From Vicinamibacterales bacterium (GTDB lineage: Bacteria; Acidobacteriota; Vicinamibacteria; Vicinamibacterales; JAKQTR01): a stretch of 64,000 nt of DNA. The notes beneath the pieces were generated by a model, which saw only the letters and a list, made by a program, of their open reading frames with translations, was not told where the DNA came from and searched no databases. Both the position numbers and the translations under genes were made by a program. The stretch lies in assembly GCA_025456345.1 (NCBI GenBank), contig JALOKU010000003.1, positions 57,650 through 121,649 of the forward strand, given 5' to 3'. Each line of letters begins with the position of its first letter. The stretch's first letter is position 1. Shown here one piece after another: positions 34,450-44,126 of the stretch.

Positions 34450-35205
34450 TCACCGGCCGCCGTCGGCGTCCTCGCCGCGCAGGAGCGCCCGCACCTTCTT
34501 CATGTCCTCCCAGACCTCGCGCTTGCGATCGGGGCTGCGCAGCAGGTAGGCGGGATGGAAGGTCGGGATGAGCCGGGCGTCGCCGAACTGGAAGACCTTG
34601 CCGCGGAGCCGCGAAATCGGGTCGTTCGTGCGGAGGAGCGTCTGCGCCGCGAAGGTCCCGAGCGCCACGATCACGCGGGGCCTGACGACCTGCACCTGCC
34701 GGAACAGGAACGGCTCGCAGGAGCCCACTTCGTCCGGCTCCGGGTTGCGGTTCTCGGGCGGCCGGCACTTGATGACATTGGCGATGTAGACGTCCTCGCG
34801 TGCGAGGTCGATGGCCTCGATGATCTTGGTGAGCAACTGGCCCGCCCGGCCGACGAAGGGAATGCCCTGGATGTCTTCGTCGTGCCCCGGCGCCTCGCCG
34901 ATGAACATCAATTCCGCCCGCGGGTTTCCCACGCCGTACACGATCTGCGTCCGGCCGAGGCGGTGGAGTTTGCACCGCGTGCAGGCGCCGAGGTCCTCGC
35001 GCACGAGCTCGAGCGTCTCCGCTGAGTCGGCGTGCTCGACGGTCGCACGCGCGCCCGGCGGGTCCTCCCCGGCGGCGGCCGGCTCGGCTGTTGCATCGGC
35101 GGGCCTCATGCGCCAGGCCGGGTCGCGGCTGAGCCCGTCGACGCCGGCCTGCGCGAAGAAGCGCAGGTGAGCGGCCAGTTCGGCGCGCACGTCGTGGTCG
35201 CTCAT
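34450..35205 (-). CDS. type 4/5 uracil-DNA glycosylase with [4Fe-4S] cluster
   Basis: 251 residues. Removes uracil from DNA. Motif A GEAPGHDED is at about 112-120, the C-terminal motif HPAYLLR at about 218-224. Four cluster cysteines are visible: CTRC near 83-86, CRPPE at about 152 and SCEPF at about 167. The first 75 residues are Ala/Arg-rich and poorly conserved. The ATG at 35205 is the best start near the coaBC stop. It sits between coaBC and priA. Confidence 0.92.
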   Translation of the reverse strand: MSDHDVRAELAAHLRFFAQAGVDGLSRDPAWRMRPADATAEPAAAGEDPPGARATVEHADSAETLELVREDLGACTRCKLHRLGRTQIVYGVGNPRAELMFIGEAPGHDEDIQGIPFVGRAGQLLTKIIEAIDLAREDVYIANVIKCRPPENRNPEPDEVGSCEPFLFRQVQVVRPRVIVALGTFAAQTLLRTNDPISRLRGKVFQFGDARLIPTFHPAYLLRSPDRKREVWEDMKKVRALLRGEDADGGR

Positions 35206-35215
35206 CGCGCACCCG

Positions 35216-36433
35216 TCACGCCGCGCCACCTGCCTGCGGGCCGAGCAGGCGCTCCGCGCGGTCGAGGATGGCCGCCGCCACGGAGGACTTCGGCTGCAGC
35301 GGCAGCGCTTCTTCCCAATCCGGGCCGACCAGCGTCACGACGTTGGTCTCCACTTCGAAGCCCGCGCCGGGTTCGAGCACGTCGTTCACGGCCACGAAGT
35401 CCGCCCGCTTCGACGCGAGCTTCTTCCGCCCCTTGTTCACGGCATCGTCGGTCTCGGCGGCGAATCCCACGAGGACCGGACGCGCGCTGCCTCGCGCCAC
35501 GCGCCACGCGCCAATGCCCGCCAGGATGTCCGGCGTCCTGCGCAGCGTCACCGTCAGGCCCTGGTCCGCCTTCGCCGGCTTGCGGTCGTCTTTCGACTCG
35601 GGCGCGTAGTCGGCCACCGCCGCCGCCATGACGACGATGTCCGCGGACTCGAGCCGCGTCATGACCGCTTCGTGCATCTCGGCGGCGCTCCGGACCCGCA
35701 CCAGTTCGGCGTTCGGCGGCGGGTCGATCGACGTCGGGCCGGCCACCAGCGTTACCAGCGCGCCGCGCCGGGCCGCTTCGCGGGCAACCGCGAACCCCAT
35801 CCTGCCGCTCGACCGGTTGCCGATGAAGCGGACCGGGTCGAGATCCTCGAATGTCGGCCCGGCGGTCACCAGCACCCGCCGGCCCTCGAGCGACCGGCTT
35901 CCCCGGAGCAGCCGATCGGCCGCCTCGGCAATGTCGTCCGGTTCCGCGAGGCGTCCCTTGCCAGTCCAGCCGCACGCCAGATACCCCACGCCCGGTTCCA
36001 CGAAGAGGACGCCGCGCGCCTCGAGGGTGCCGATGTTCTGCCGTACCGCCGGGTGCTCGAGCATGTTCGAGTTCATGGCCGGCGCCACGAGCACGGGGGC
36101 CGCGGTCGCCAGGTAGAGGGCCGACAGGAAATCGTCGGCGATGCCGCCGGCGAACTTGCCGAGGATGTTCGCGGTGGCTGGAGCGACAAGCAGCAGGTCG
36201 ATGGACGAGGCCAGCGAGATGTGCTCGATGTCGGCGTTGGTGCCGGCGGTCCACTGGCTCGTGACCACCGGGTGACGCGTAATCGCCTCGAGGGTCACCG
36301 GCCCGACAAACCGCCGGGCGTTGCGCGTCATCACCGCCACCACGTCGTGCCCGCGTTTCTGCAGGCCGCGGGCGACCTCGACGGCCTTGTACGCGCCGAT
36401 GCCGCCCGTGATCCCGAGCGCGACTCTTGCCAT
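35216..36433 (-). CDS. coaBC: bifunctional phosphopantothenoylcysteine decarboxylase / phosphopantothenate-cysteine ligase
   Basis: 405 residues, two steps of coenzyme A synthesis. The CoaC flavoprotein half (1-190) has GITGGIGAYKA, the substrate motif APAMNSNM and the active Cys in YLACGWTGKGR. The CoaB half (190-400) has TAGPTFEDLDPVR, RSSGRMG and AAAVADYAP. Full length. It lies 42 bases after gmk; rpoZ, which often separates these genes, is absent. Confidence 0.95.
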   Translation of the reverse strand: MARVALGITGGIGAYKAVEVARGLQKRGHDVVAVMTRNARRFVGPVTLEAITRHPVVTSQWTAGTNADIEHISLASSIDLLLVAPATANILGKFAGGIADDFLSALYLATAAPVLVAPAMNSNMLEHPAVRQNIGTLEARGVLFVEPGVGYLACGWTGKGRLAEPDDIAEAADRLLRGSRSLEGRRVLVTAGPTFEDLDPVRFIGNRSSGRMGFAVAREAARRGALVTLVAGPTSIDPPPNAELVRVRSAAEMHEAVMTRLESADIVVMAAAVADYAPESKDDRKPAKADQGLTVTLRRTPDILAGIGAWRVARGSARPVLVGFAAETDDAVNKGRKKLASKRADFVAVNDVLEPGAGFEVETNVVTLVGPDWEEALPLQPKSSVAAAILDRAERLLGPQAGGAA

Positions 36434-36475
36434 GACGACCTCAGTCCTTCCGCCGCCCGGTTCCCCGAAAGGCGC

Positions 36476-37117
36476 TCAACGCCCCTCGGCGACGACGCCA
36501 AAACTCGCGAGTATCGACGCCGCTTCGCCGCCCAGCGCGTCGAGCGTCGCGCGCTCGGCGACGATGACGGCCCGGAGCCGCTCCACGCAGGCGTCGATGT
36601 CGTCGTTGACGACCACGTAATCGTACTCCGGGACGGCCGCGACTTCCTGCCTGGCGGTCTCGAGCCTCCGGCGGATCTGCTCCTCGGCGTCGTCCCCGCG
36701 GCTCCTGAGCCGCGTCTCGAGCGCGTCGAACGACGGCGGCAGCAGGAACACCAGCACCGACGAGCGGCGGTGGCGCCGCACCTGCCGCGCGCCCTGCACG
36801 TCGATGACCAGCACGAGGTCCGCTCCGGCCTCGAGCTCGCGGTCGGTGTCGAGAACCGCCGTGCCGTACAAGTGCCCGGAGTACTCGGCCCATTCGAGGA
36901 ACTGCCCGCCCGCGATCATGGACTCGAACCGCTCGCGGGACACGAAGTTGTAGTCGACGCCATCGGACTCGCCGGGCCGGGCGCGGCGGCTCGTGTACGA
37001 ACGCGACTGGCGCAGGCCCGGCATCGACGCGATCAGGCGGCTGACGACGGTGGTCTTGCCGGCGCCCGATGGTGCGGACACCACGAAAAGCCGGCCGCGG
37101 CGGGGGCTACTCGACAT
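36476..37117 (-). CDS. gmk: guanylate kinase
   Basis: 213 residues; converts GMP to GDP. P-loop SAPSGAGKTT is at about 14-23, the GMP-binding block SYTSRRARPGE at about 39-49, then VDYNFV, FLEWAEYSGHLYGT and the lid region RLRSRGDDAEEQIRRRL. It overlaps yicC by 11 bases. Confidence 0.95.
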   Translation of the reverse strand: MSSSPRRGRLFVVSAPSGAGKTTVVSRLIASMPGLRQSRSYTSRRARPGESDGVDYNFVSRERFESMIAGGQFLEWAEYSGHLYGTAVLDTDRELEAGADLVLVIDVQGARQVRRHRRSSVLVFLLPPSFDALETRLRSRGDDAEEQIRRRLETARQEVAAVPEYDYVVVNDDIDACVERLRAVIVAERATLDALGGEAASILASFGVVAEGR

Positions 37118-38000
37118 TCTGCACCTGCTCCCGCATCTTCTCGAGTTCGGCCTTGACGCCGATGATGGCTTCCGGGATGCCCAGGCCGTCCGCCTTGGAG
37201 CCGATGGTGTTCACTTCCCGGTTCATTTCCTGCAGCAGGAAGTCCAGCTTGCGGCCGCACGGCTCGGGGCCCTCCGTGAGCGACGTCCACTGCTGGACGT
37301 GCGCGCGAAAGCGGACCACTTCCTCGCTGATGTCCGACCGCGCCGCGAAACGGACCACTTCCTGCGCCACCGCGGCCGGGTCGGTGGCCAGTTCGGCCGC
37401 GAGGTCGCCGACGCGCTTGGCGAGGCGCTCGCGCAGGAGGGCCTCGCCCGAGGCCGCTTTCTCGGCCACGCCTTCCACCGCCGCGTGCACGCCGGCCTTG
37501 CGGCTGTCCAGATCCGCGCGGAGCTGGGCGCCCTCGTGGACGCGCATCACGTCGAGGTCGTCCAGCGCCGCCTCGACCGCCTTCACGATGGCCGCCTCGA
37601 GCGCCGCCCGCCCGGCCTCGTCGAGTTCGGGCGCCTCCTCGCGAACCGTCAGCGCCTGCGGGAATCGCAGCAGGTCGCCGGGCACGAGCGCCCCCTGCAC
37701 GAGGCCCGCGTCCCGGGCCTTGTTCATCGCCTCGGCGAGCGCCGCCGTGAACGCCTCGTTGATCGCGACCTTCAGGATCGGCTCCTGCCGCATCTGGACC
37801 GAGACGGCGACTTCGATGCGTCCCCGCGCGGCCCGCGCCTGCACGCAGCCCCGCAGCCGGGTCTCGATCTGGGCCAGCGCCTGCGGCAGCCGCATCTGCA
37901 CGTCAAGGTAGCGGTGATTGACGCTCCGCACGGTCACGCCGATGCTGGCGCGATCGTCTTCCTGCGACACGGAGGAGAACCCTGTCATGCTCTTGATCAT
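37107..38000 (-). CDS. YicC-family endoribonuclease
   Basis: 297 residues. The start is the family hallmark MIKSMTGF. The conserved RSVNHRYLD region is at about 25-33, and the C-terminal DUF1732 part contains GRKLDFLLQEMNREVNTIGSKA. YicC-type proteins are RNases that affect sRNA turnover. The ATG overlaps the exporter stop (ATGA). A much longer open frame through this region is not real. Confidence 0.93.
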   Translation of the reverse strand: MIKSMTGFSSVSQEDDRASIGVTVRSVNHRYLDVQMRLPQALAQIETRLRGCVQARAARGRIEVAVSVQMRQEPILKVAINEAFTAALAEAMNKARDAGLVQGALVPGDLLRFPQALTVREEAPELDEAGRAALEAAIVKAVEAALDDLDVMRVHEGAQLRADLDSRKAGVHAAVEGVAEKAASGEALLRERLAKRVGDLAAELATDPAAVAQEVVRFAARSDISEEVVRFRAHVQQWTSLTEGPEPCGRKLDFLLQEMNREVNTIGSKADGLGIPEAIIGVKAELEKMREQVQNVE

Positions 38001-39763
38001 GTGCCCGTCCTTCTCGGTGCCGGAGCCGCCGCGCGGCGGCGCTCGCCGAACTGCACGGCGTGCAGCGCGGCGTACACGCCGTCGGGCTTCGCGAGGAGGT
38101 CTTCGTGCCGGCCAACCTCGGCGATGCGCCCGCGCTCCAGCACGATGATGACATCCGCGCGCTGAATCGTCGAGAGCCGGTGCGCGATGACGAACGAGGT
38201 GCGGTTGCGCATGAGATTGGCCAGCGCGTCCTGCACGAGGGCCTCCGACTCGGAGTCCAGCGCCGAGGTCGCCTCGTCCAGGATCAGGATCGGCGAGTCC
38301 TTGAGCAGCGCGCGCGCGATGGCGAGCCGCTGCCGCTGGCCGCCTGACAGCCGCTGGCCGCGCTCGCCGATCACCGTCTCGTACCGCTTCGGCAGGCCGA
38401 GGATGAACTCGTCCGCCCGGGCCGCACGCGCCGCCGCCTCGATCGCGGCCGCAGGGGCGCCGGGCCGCCCGTACGCGATGTTGTGGGCAATCGTGTCGTC
38501 GAAGAGCACCGTCTCCTGCGTGACCATGCCGATCTGATCGCGCAGCGAGGCGAGGCTGACGCGCGTCACGTCGGTGCCGTCGATGAGAATGGCGCCGCCG
38601 GTGACGTCGTAGAAGCGCGGCAGCAGGTTGACCAGGCTCGTCTTGCCTGCGCCGCTGCGGCCCACGATGGCCACCGTCTGTCCGGCACCGACGGTGAACG
38701 TCACGTGCCGAAGCGCGCTCTTGCCGCGCGCGTCCTCGTACTCGAAGCTGACGTCGCAAAACTCGATCGACTGCGACAGCGGCGGGAGCGGCGGCGCGCC
38801 CGGCGTCTGCGCGACCTCGGTGTGGGTGTCGAGCAGCTCGAAGATGCGCTGCGAGGCGGCGATGCCCTGCTGGATGTTCGCGTTCACCCGGCTCAGCTTC
38901 TTGAGCGGCCCGTACATCAGGAGGAGCGCCGCCAGGAACGCGGTGAAATCGCCCTCCGTCATGCTGCCGCGCGCGATTTCGCGGCTGCCGTACCACAACG
39001 CCAGGGCCATCGCGACGCCGCCGAGCAGCTCCATCACCGGCGGCATGATCGACACGGTGGCCGTCACCGACAGATTCACCCGGTAGAGCGCCCGGGCGGC
39101 CAGGCCGAAGCGCCGGGCCTCGCGGTCTTCCGCGCCGAACGCCTTGACGATGCGGTGGCCGGTGAAGGCCTCCGTCGCCACGTGCGACATGTGCTCGAGG
39201 TGCTCCTGACTGCGCCTGGTCGCCTGCCGGAGCCGCTGCCCCAGGCGCACGAGCGGATACAGCACCAGCGGCGCGCCCGTCAGGCACACCAGCGCCAGGC
39301 CCGCGTCGTAGTAGAAGAGGAGCCCGGCAAACCCGACCACCGCGATCGACTCGCGCATCAGATCGCCGAGCGTCTCCGACACCACCTGCTGCACCTGGCC
39401 GATGTCGTTCGTCAGCCGCGAGAGCAGCTGCCCCGTGCTCCTGGCCTTGAAAAACGCCGCGGACTGCCCGAGGGTGTGGCGGAACATGTCGTTGCGCAGG
39501 TCCAGCACGACGTGCTGGCCGACGTCGGCCATCAGGTAGGACGAGAAGTACGACCCGATGCCCTTCAGCACGTATGCGCCCAGGATGGACCAGGCCACCA
39601 TCGCGAGCGCCTGCTGCCTGATGAGGACGTCGTTGACGATCGGCTTGACGAGCCAGGCGAGCCACGCCGATCCGGCGCCATAGAGCGCCATGGCCACCAG
39701 CGCGATGCCGAAGCGCCCCCGGTAGGGCGCGGCGTAGCGAATCAGTCGCCTGAGGGGAGTCAC
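37997..39763 (-). CDS. MsbA-like lipid/polysaccharide ABC exporter (fused permease-ATPase)
   Basis: 588 residues. Six-helix ABC transmembrane domain at about 15-300, ATPase at about 345-575: Walker [10 protein letters not shown], signature LSGGQRQR, Walker [14 protein letters not shown]-loop AHRLST. The family flips lipid A or other lipid-linked products. Position beside a polyprenol glycosyltransferase and galE fits export of a glycolipid. Both ends overlap its neighbours by ATGA, so it is tightly coupled to the glycosyltransferase upstream and yicC downstream. Confidence 0.9.
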   Translation of the reverse strand: MTPLRRLIRYAAPYRGRFGIALVAMALYGAGSAWLAWLVKPIVNDVLIRQQALAMVAWSILGAYVLKGIGSYFSSYLMADVGQHVVLDLRNDMFRHTLGQSAAFFKARSTGQLLSRLTNDIGQVQQVVSETLGDLMRESIAVVGFAGLLFYYDAGLALVCLTGAPLVLYPLVRLGQRLRQATRRSQEHLEHMSHVATEAFTGHRIVKAFGAEDREARRFGLAARALYRVNLSVTATVSIMPPVMELLGGVAMALALWYGSREIARGSMTEGDFTAFLAALLLMYGPLKKLSRVNANIQQGIAASQRIFELLDTHTEVAQTPGAPPLPPLSQSIEFCDVSFEYEDARGKSALRHVTFTVGAGQTVAIVGRSGAGKTSLVNLLPRFYDVTGGAILIDGTDVTRVSLASLRDQIGMVTQETVLFDDTIAHNIAYGRPGAPAAAIEAAARAARADEFILGLPKRYETVIGERGQRLSGGQRQRLAIARALLKDSPILILDEATSALDSESEALVQDALANLMRNRTSFVIAHRLSTIQRADVIIVLERGRIAEVGRHEDLLAKPDGVYAALHAVQFGERRRAAAPAPRRTGT

Positions 39764-40470
39764 TCGCTGAACCGGTACCGCAACAGCACCCAGAGGGCCA
39801 CCACGCCGTCCCGCCAGGTAATCTTCTTGCCCTCGTCGTATCCGCGCCCGTCATACGTGATGGGCACTTCGTACACCCGGTACCCCCGCTTGAAGATCTT
39901 CGCCGTCAGTTCGGGCTCGATCCCGAACCCGTTCGACCGCAGCGAGAACGACCGCAGCACCTCGGTGCGCATCACCTTGTAGCACGTCTCCATGTCGGTG
40001 AGCATGGTGTTGTAGAGCACGTTGGTGAGCAGCGTCAGGGCGCGGTTGCCGAGGTAGTGCGTGAACAGGAACACGCGGTGGCGCCCCAGGAACCTCGACC
40101 CGTACACCACGTCGGCGCGGCCCTCGCAGATGAGCGAGATGAGCTGCGGGTACTCCTCGGGCGAGTATTCCAGGTCGGCGTCCTGGATGATCACCACGTC
40201 ACCGGCAACCTCAGCGAAGCCGCGGCGCAGCGCCGCGCCCTTGCCCTGGTTGCGCTCCTGCAGGAACAGCCGGAACCCGAAGCGCTCCTGCAGGCCGGCG
40301 AGCATGGCGCGGGTGCCGTCGGTCGAACAGTCGTCGACGACGATGATCTCCTTGCGCACGGGCACCGCCGCCACGCGCGACAGGATCTCCTCGATGGTGT
40401 CCTTCTCGTTGTAAACGGGGATCACCACCGACACCAGCGGATCCGCCAGCACGCCCTTCAGCCTCGACAT
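39760..40470 (-). CDS. family 2 glycosyltransferase (dolichol/polyprenol-phosphate sugar type)
   Basis: 236 residues. [13 protein letters not shown] at about 14-26, the metal-binding region [16 protein letters not shown] at about 85-100 with Asp residues, and YGSRFLG follow the DPM1-like pattern. No C-terminal membrane domain apart from a short hydrophobic stretch near 130-150. Likely transfers a sugar to polyprenyl phosphate. The ATG at 40470 overlaps the galE stop (TGATG). Confidence 0.87.
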   Translation of the reverse strand: MSRLKGVLADPLVSVVIPVYNEKDTIEEILSRVAAVPVRKEIIVVDDCSTDGTRAMLAGLQERFGFRLFLQERNQGKGAALRRGFAEVAGDVVIIQDADLEYSPEEYPQLISLICEGRADVVYGSRFLGRHRVFLFTHYLGNRALTLLTNVLYNTMLTDMETCYKVMRTEVLRSFSLRSNGFGIEPELTAKIFKRGYRVYEVPITYDGRGYDEGKKITWRDGVVALWVLLRYRFSE

Positions 40471-41480
40471 CAGCCCTCCGTCCGGTCCCCGAAGCCGTGC
40501 GGGTGCGCGGCATGCCACCGCCAGGCCGTCTGCACGATCTCGTCGGGCGAGGAGATCGACGGTCGCCAGCCGAGGTCGCGCTGAATTCGGGCGCTCGACG
40601 CGAACAGGACCGACGGGTCGCCCTCGCGCCGCGCGGCCGGCATCCATGGCACGCGCAGGCCCGTCACCCGCTCGACGGCGGCGATGACGTCCTTCACGGA
40701 GAACGGGTGCCCGTTGCCGAGATTGTACCGGCGCGACGCCCCGCCCGCCTCCAGGTGCCGCAGCGCGAGTACGTGCGCGCCGGCGAGATCGCTCACGTGG
40801 ATGTAGTCGCGCAGGCAGGTGCCATCGGGCGTCGGATAGTCCTCGCCGAACACGCGAAGCGGCGCGCCGCCGCGGGCCGCCTCGAACGCGAGCGGAATCA
40901 GGTGCGCTTCCGGGCGGTGATCCTCGCCGATCTCCCCCTGCGGATCGGCTCCCGCGGCGTTGAAGTACCGCAGCGCGACGCTCTGCAGGCCGTACGCGCG
41001 CTCGAAGTGCCCCAGCGCCCGTTCGATCGCGAGCTTGGTCTCCCCATACGGGTTGATCGGCCGCGTGTCGTGCGCCTCGGTGATTGGCGTCTCGGTGGGC
41101 TCGCCGAAGACCGCCGCCGTCGACGAGAAGATGATCGGCCGCACCCCCTCGCCGACCATCACGCGCAGGAGGCCGAGGGTGCCTTCGAGGTTCTCCCGGT
41201 AGTAGGGCGACGGGTCACGGACCGAATCGCCGACCGACGCCAGCGCGGCGAAGTGCATGACGGCGCCCACCCGGTAGTCGCGGATCGTCGCGCGCAGCGT
41301 CGCCGTGTCGTGCAGGTCCGCCACGACGAGATCGCACCAGCGCACCGCGCCGCGGTGCCCCGCCGACAGGTTGTCGTACACGACCACCCGCCGGCCCTCC
41401 TGTACGAGGGCCTTCGCCGCGTGGCTGCCGATGTACCCGGCGCCGCCGGTGACGAGGATCGCGCCGTGCTCAGCGTCCAA
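40470..41480 (-). CDS. galE: UDP-glucose 4-epimerase
   Basis: 336 residues, extended SDR. NAD motif [10 protein letters not shown] is at 11-20; the catalytic set includes Ser/Thr at 119-121 (FSST), Tyr135 and Lys139 (PYGETK). [10 protein letters not shown] and the substrate loop [11 protein letters not shown] confirm the GalE clade. It supplies UDP-galactose. The only start compatible with the fold is the TTG at 41480, 11 bases inside the end of ugd. Confidence 0.94.
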   Translation of the reverse strand: MDAEHGAILVTGGAGYIGSHAAKALVQEGRRVVVYDNLSAGHRGAVRWCDLVVADLHDTATLRATIRDYRVGAVMHFAALASVGDSVRDPSPYYRENLEGTLGLLRVMVGEGVRPIIFSSTAAVFGEPTETPITEAHDTRPINPYGETKLAIERALGHFERAYGLQSVALRYFNAAGADPQGEIGEDHRPEAHLIPLAFEAARGGAPLRVFGEDYPTPDGTCLRDYIHVSDLAGAHVLALRHLEAGGASRRYNLGNGHPFSVKDVIAAVERVTGLRVPWMPAARREGDPSVLFASSARIQRDLGWRPSISSPDEIVQTAWRWHAAHPHGFGDRTEG

Positions 41481-42765
41481 TGGAGTAATAGGTGAACCCG
41501 TTTGCCCGCATCAGCTCGCGGGAGTAGATGTTCCGCCCGTCGAACACGATCGGGCTCTTCATCAGCTTGCGCATCTTCGCGAAGTCCGGCTCCCGGAACT
41601 CGTTCCACTCCGTGAGCACCGCGAGCGCGTCGGCCCCGTCCAGCGCCGCGTAGCTGCGCGGCGCGAAGCTCACGCTGGACCCGAACAGCCGCTTGGCCAC
41701 CGGCATCGCCGCCGGGTCGAACGCCTGCACCCTGGCCCCGGCGGCCAGCAGCCGCTCGATGAGCACGATGGCCGGCGCCTCCCGCATGTCGTCGGTGCGC
41801 GGCTTGAACGCCAGGCCCCACACGGCGATCGTCCGGCCGCCGAGCGACCCGAAATGCTGCTCCATCCGGGCCGCCAGCACCGACTTCTGCCGGTGGTTCA
41901 CCCGCTCGACGGCCTTCAGGATCTCAAACTGGTAGCCCTTGTCCCCCGCGAACTTGACGATGGCCTTGACGTCCTTCGGAAAGCAGCTGCCCCCGTACCC
42001 GACGCCCGGAAAGAGGAACGACGGCCCGATGCGCCGATCCGACCCGACGGCGCGGCGCACCTCGTCGACATCGGCGCCGACCAGCTCGCACACGTTGGCC
42101 ATCTCGTTCATGAACGAAATCCTGGTGGCGAGCAGCGCGTTCGCCGCGTACTTGCACAACTCGGCGCTGGCCGTGTCCATGACCATGATCGGCGCGCCGG
42201 TCCGCGTGAACGGCGCGTAGAGCTGGCGCATGATGTCACCGCCCTTTTCGTCTTCCGCCCCGATGACCACGCGGTCGGGCTTCAGGAAGTCGTCAACGGC
42301 CGCCCCCTGCTTGAGGAACTCCGGATTGCTCACGACGCTGAACGGATGCGTGGTCTCGCGCCTGACGATCTCGCGCACCTTCTGGGCCGTGCCGACGGGC
42401 ACCGTGCTCTTGTCGACGATGACTTTGAACCCGTTCATGGCCTGCGCGATTTCGCGCGCGACGCCGAGCACGTGCTGCAGGTCGGCGGCGCCGTCTTCGC
42501 CCTGCGGCGTCCCCACCGCAATGAAGATCACCGACGAGGCGCGAACCGCCCGGGGCAGCTGGGTCGTGAATGACAGGCGCTTCTCCGCGACGTTCCGGCG
42601 CACGAGCTCTTCGAGGCCGGGCTCGAAGATCGGCATCCGTCCCTTGCGTAGCACACGGACCTTGGCGGCGTCCTTGTCGACGCAGATGACATCGTTGCCG
42701 GTTTCCGCGAGGCAGGCGCCGGCGACCAGCCCTACATAGCCGGTCCCGACGACGGCGAGCTTCAT
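41470..42765 (-). CDS. ugd: UDP-glucose 6-dehydrogenase
   Basis: 431 residues; oxidises UDP-glucose to UDP-glucuronate with two NAD. N-terminal GTGYVGLV is at 7-14, catalytic Cys261 lies in GVGYGGSCFPKD, and the mid-domain Lys is in ELCKYAANA. Full length. First gene of the minus-strand arm of the polysaccharide locus; its product feeds the UDP-xylose synthase at the far end of the other arm. Confidence 0.95.
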   Translation of the reverse strand: MKLAVVGTGYVGLVAGACLAETGNDVICVDKDAAKVRVLRKGRMPIFEPGLEELVRRNVAEKRLSFTTQLPRAVRASSVIFIAVGTPQGEDGAADLQHVLGVAREIAQAMNGFKVIVDKSTVPVGTAQKVREIVRRETTHPFSVVSNPEFLKQGAAVDDFLKPDRVVIGAEDEKGGDIMRQLYAPFTRTGAPIMVMDTASAELCKYAANALLATRISFMNEMANVCELVGADVDEVRRAVGSDRRIGPSFLFPGVGYGGSCFPKDVKAIVKFAGDKGYQFEILKAVERVNHRQKSVLAARMEQHFGSLGGRTIAVWGLAFKPRTDDMREAPAIVLIERLLAAGARVQAFDPAAMPVAKRLFGSSVSFAPRSYAALDGADALAVLTEWNEFREPDFAKMRKLMKSPIVFDGRNIYSRELMRANGFTYYSIGR

Positions 42766-42950
42766 TGGGACATCTCCACGGGCGACTCAAGCGTACGGCA
42801 GCAGGGCTCCCCTGAAAAGCCCTGAAAGTACTATACGGTCCATAACCTGTCAAGCCCTTGACACTCAACGAGTTGCAGACGGACGCCAGCCCCAGGGTTT
42901 CCGCCCCGCGGGAGTCCCGGGCCTTTCGCGATAGGATACAGGACGCCGTG

Positions 42951-44126
42951 GTGCATCTCCTCCTCGATTACCGTCCGGCCCTGCGCGATCGCACCGGTGT
43001 CGGTGAGTGGGTGCATCAGCTCGCGCTCAACCTGCTGAACCTCAAGGCCGCCGGTGACCCGGCCGCCGCCGGCCTCGAGCTGACCCTCTGGACTTCCTCC
43101 TGGCGTGACCGGCCGACGCCCTCGGCGCTGCGGGAATTGAACGGCGCCACCTTCGTCGACCGCCGGGTGCCCGTCCGGCCGCTGACCTGGGCCTGGAACC
43201 GCGTGGGCTGGCCTCCCATCGAGGCCCTGACCTCCCGGCGCTTCGACGTCGTGCACTCGACGAGCCCGCTGCTGCTGCCGGCCCGTTCCGGGCGCCGGGC
43301 CTGCACCGTGTACGATCTCGATTTCCTGGCACATCCTGACCGCACGCGCGGGGAGATGAGGCGCGACTTCCCGAAACTGGTGCACGCGCACGCAGCGCGG
43401 GCCGACCTGGTCGTCACGATTTCGGAGTACTCGAAACGGCAGATCGAGGCGCATCTCCATGTGGCCCCGGAGCGCATTGCCGTGTGCCGTCCAGGCGTGC
43501 CGTCCTGGATCGCCGGGCCCCTGCCAGAGCGGCCGGCCGCCGCGCCAGGCCATGTCCTGTTCGTCGGCACGCTCGAGCCGCGCAAGAACGTCCCCGTCCT
43601 GCTGGCGGCCTACCGGGCTCTGGTCGAACGGCAGCCCTCGGCGCCCCGCCTGGTGCTCGCGGGACAGTTGACCCAGGCGGCGGAGGCGTGGGTGGCCGAG
43701 GCTCAGGCCCCGCCGCTCAAGGGCCGTGTTGTCGTCGAAGGCTACGTCTCGAACGAGCGGCGGGCCGAACTGTACGCCGGAGCCGGCGTCGTGGTGCTGC
43801 CGTCGCTCGACGAGGGCTTCGGCCTGCCGGTGCTGGAGGCCATGGCGCTCGGCATCCCGGTTGTGACCTCGAATGTGGGCGCGCTTCCGGAAGTCGTGGG
43901 CGATGCCGGCATCATGGTCGGCCAGGCCGATGTGAGCGGCCTCGCCGGCGCCCTCGAGCGGGTGCTCACGGACCCGGCCCTCGCGTGCCGCATGCGGGAC
44001 GCGGGCCTCAGCCAGGCGCGGAGGTTCAGCTGGCCGGCCTCGGCACGGGCGCTCATCGGGGCTTACTCCGGCATCCTTCCGCGGGGCGCCACGCGCCGGC
44101 CGCCGCGAACAGGGACGCGCGGATGA
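42951..44126 (+). CDS. GT4 (GT-B) glycosyltransferase 1
   Basis: 391 residues, Rossmann-like halves. N-terminal LLLDYRPALRDRTGVGEW, acceptor side to about 190, donor side with FVGTLEPRKN (about 205), and the C-terminal LPSLDEGFGLPVLEAMALGIPVV with the EX7E pair. The GTG at 42951 has AGGA 7 bases upstream and starts directly at the first strand; an earlier TTG at 42858 would add 31 residues of doubtful quality. First gene of the plus-strand arm; the 185 bases before it have no clear promoter. Stop overlaps the next start (ATGA). Confidence 0.87.
   Translation: MHLLLDYRPALRDRTGVGEWVHQLALNLLNLKAAGDPAAAGLELTLWTSSWRDRPTPSALRELNGATFVDRRVPVRPLTWAWNRVGWPPIEALTSRRFDVVHSTSPLLLPARSGRRACTVYDLDFLAHPDRTRGEMRRDFPKLVHAHAARADLVVTISEYSKRQIEAHLHVAPERIAVCRPGVPSWIAGPLPERPAAAPGHVLFVGTLEPRKNVPVLLAAYRALVERQPSAPRLVLAGQLTQAAEAWVAEAQAPPLKGRVVVEGYVSNERRAELYAGAGVVVLPSLDEGFGLPVLEAMALGIPVVTSNVGALPEVVGDAGIMVGQADVSGLAGALERVLTDPALACRMRDAGLSQARRFSWPASARALIGAYSGILPRGATRRPPRTGTRG

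Noticed and set aside
33037..35025. Long antisense open frame (662 codons) over priA and the uracil-DNA glycosylase
   Set aside because: Rich in Arg, His, Gly and Pro without motifs, typical of antisense frames in GC-rich DNA; the sense genes are convincing.
37107..39854. A 915-codon open frame apparently fusing the ABC exporter region to YicC
   Set aside because: The part before MIKSMTGF is an out-of-frame reading of the exporter gene, which is intact in its own frame.
42852..42866. TTGACA-like sequence before the first glycosyltransferase as a promoter
   Set aside because: No -10 within 15-19 bases downstream; TATACG upstream has only a 14-base distance to CTGAAA.
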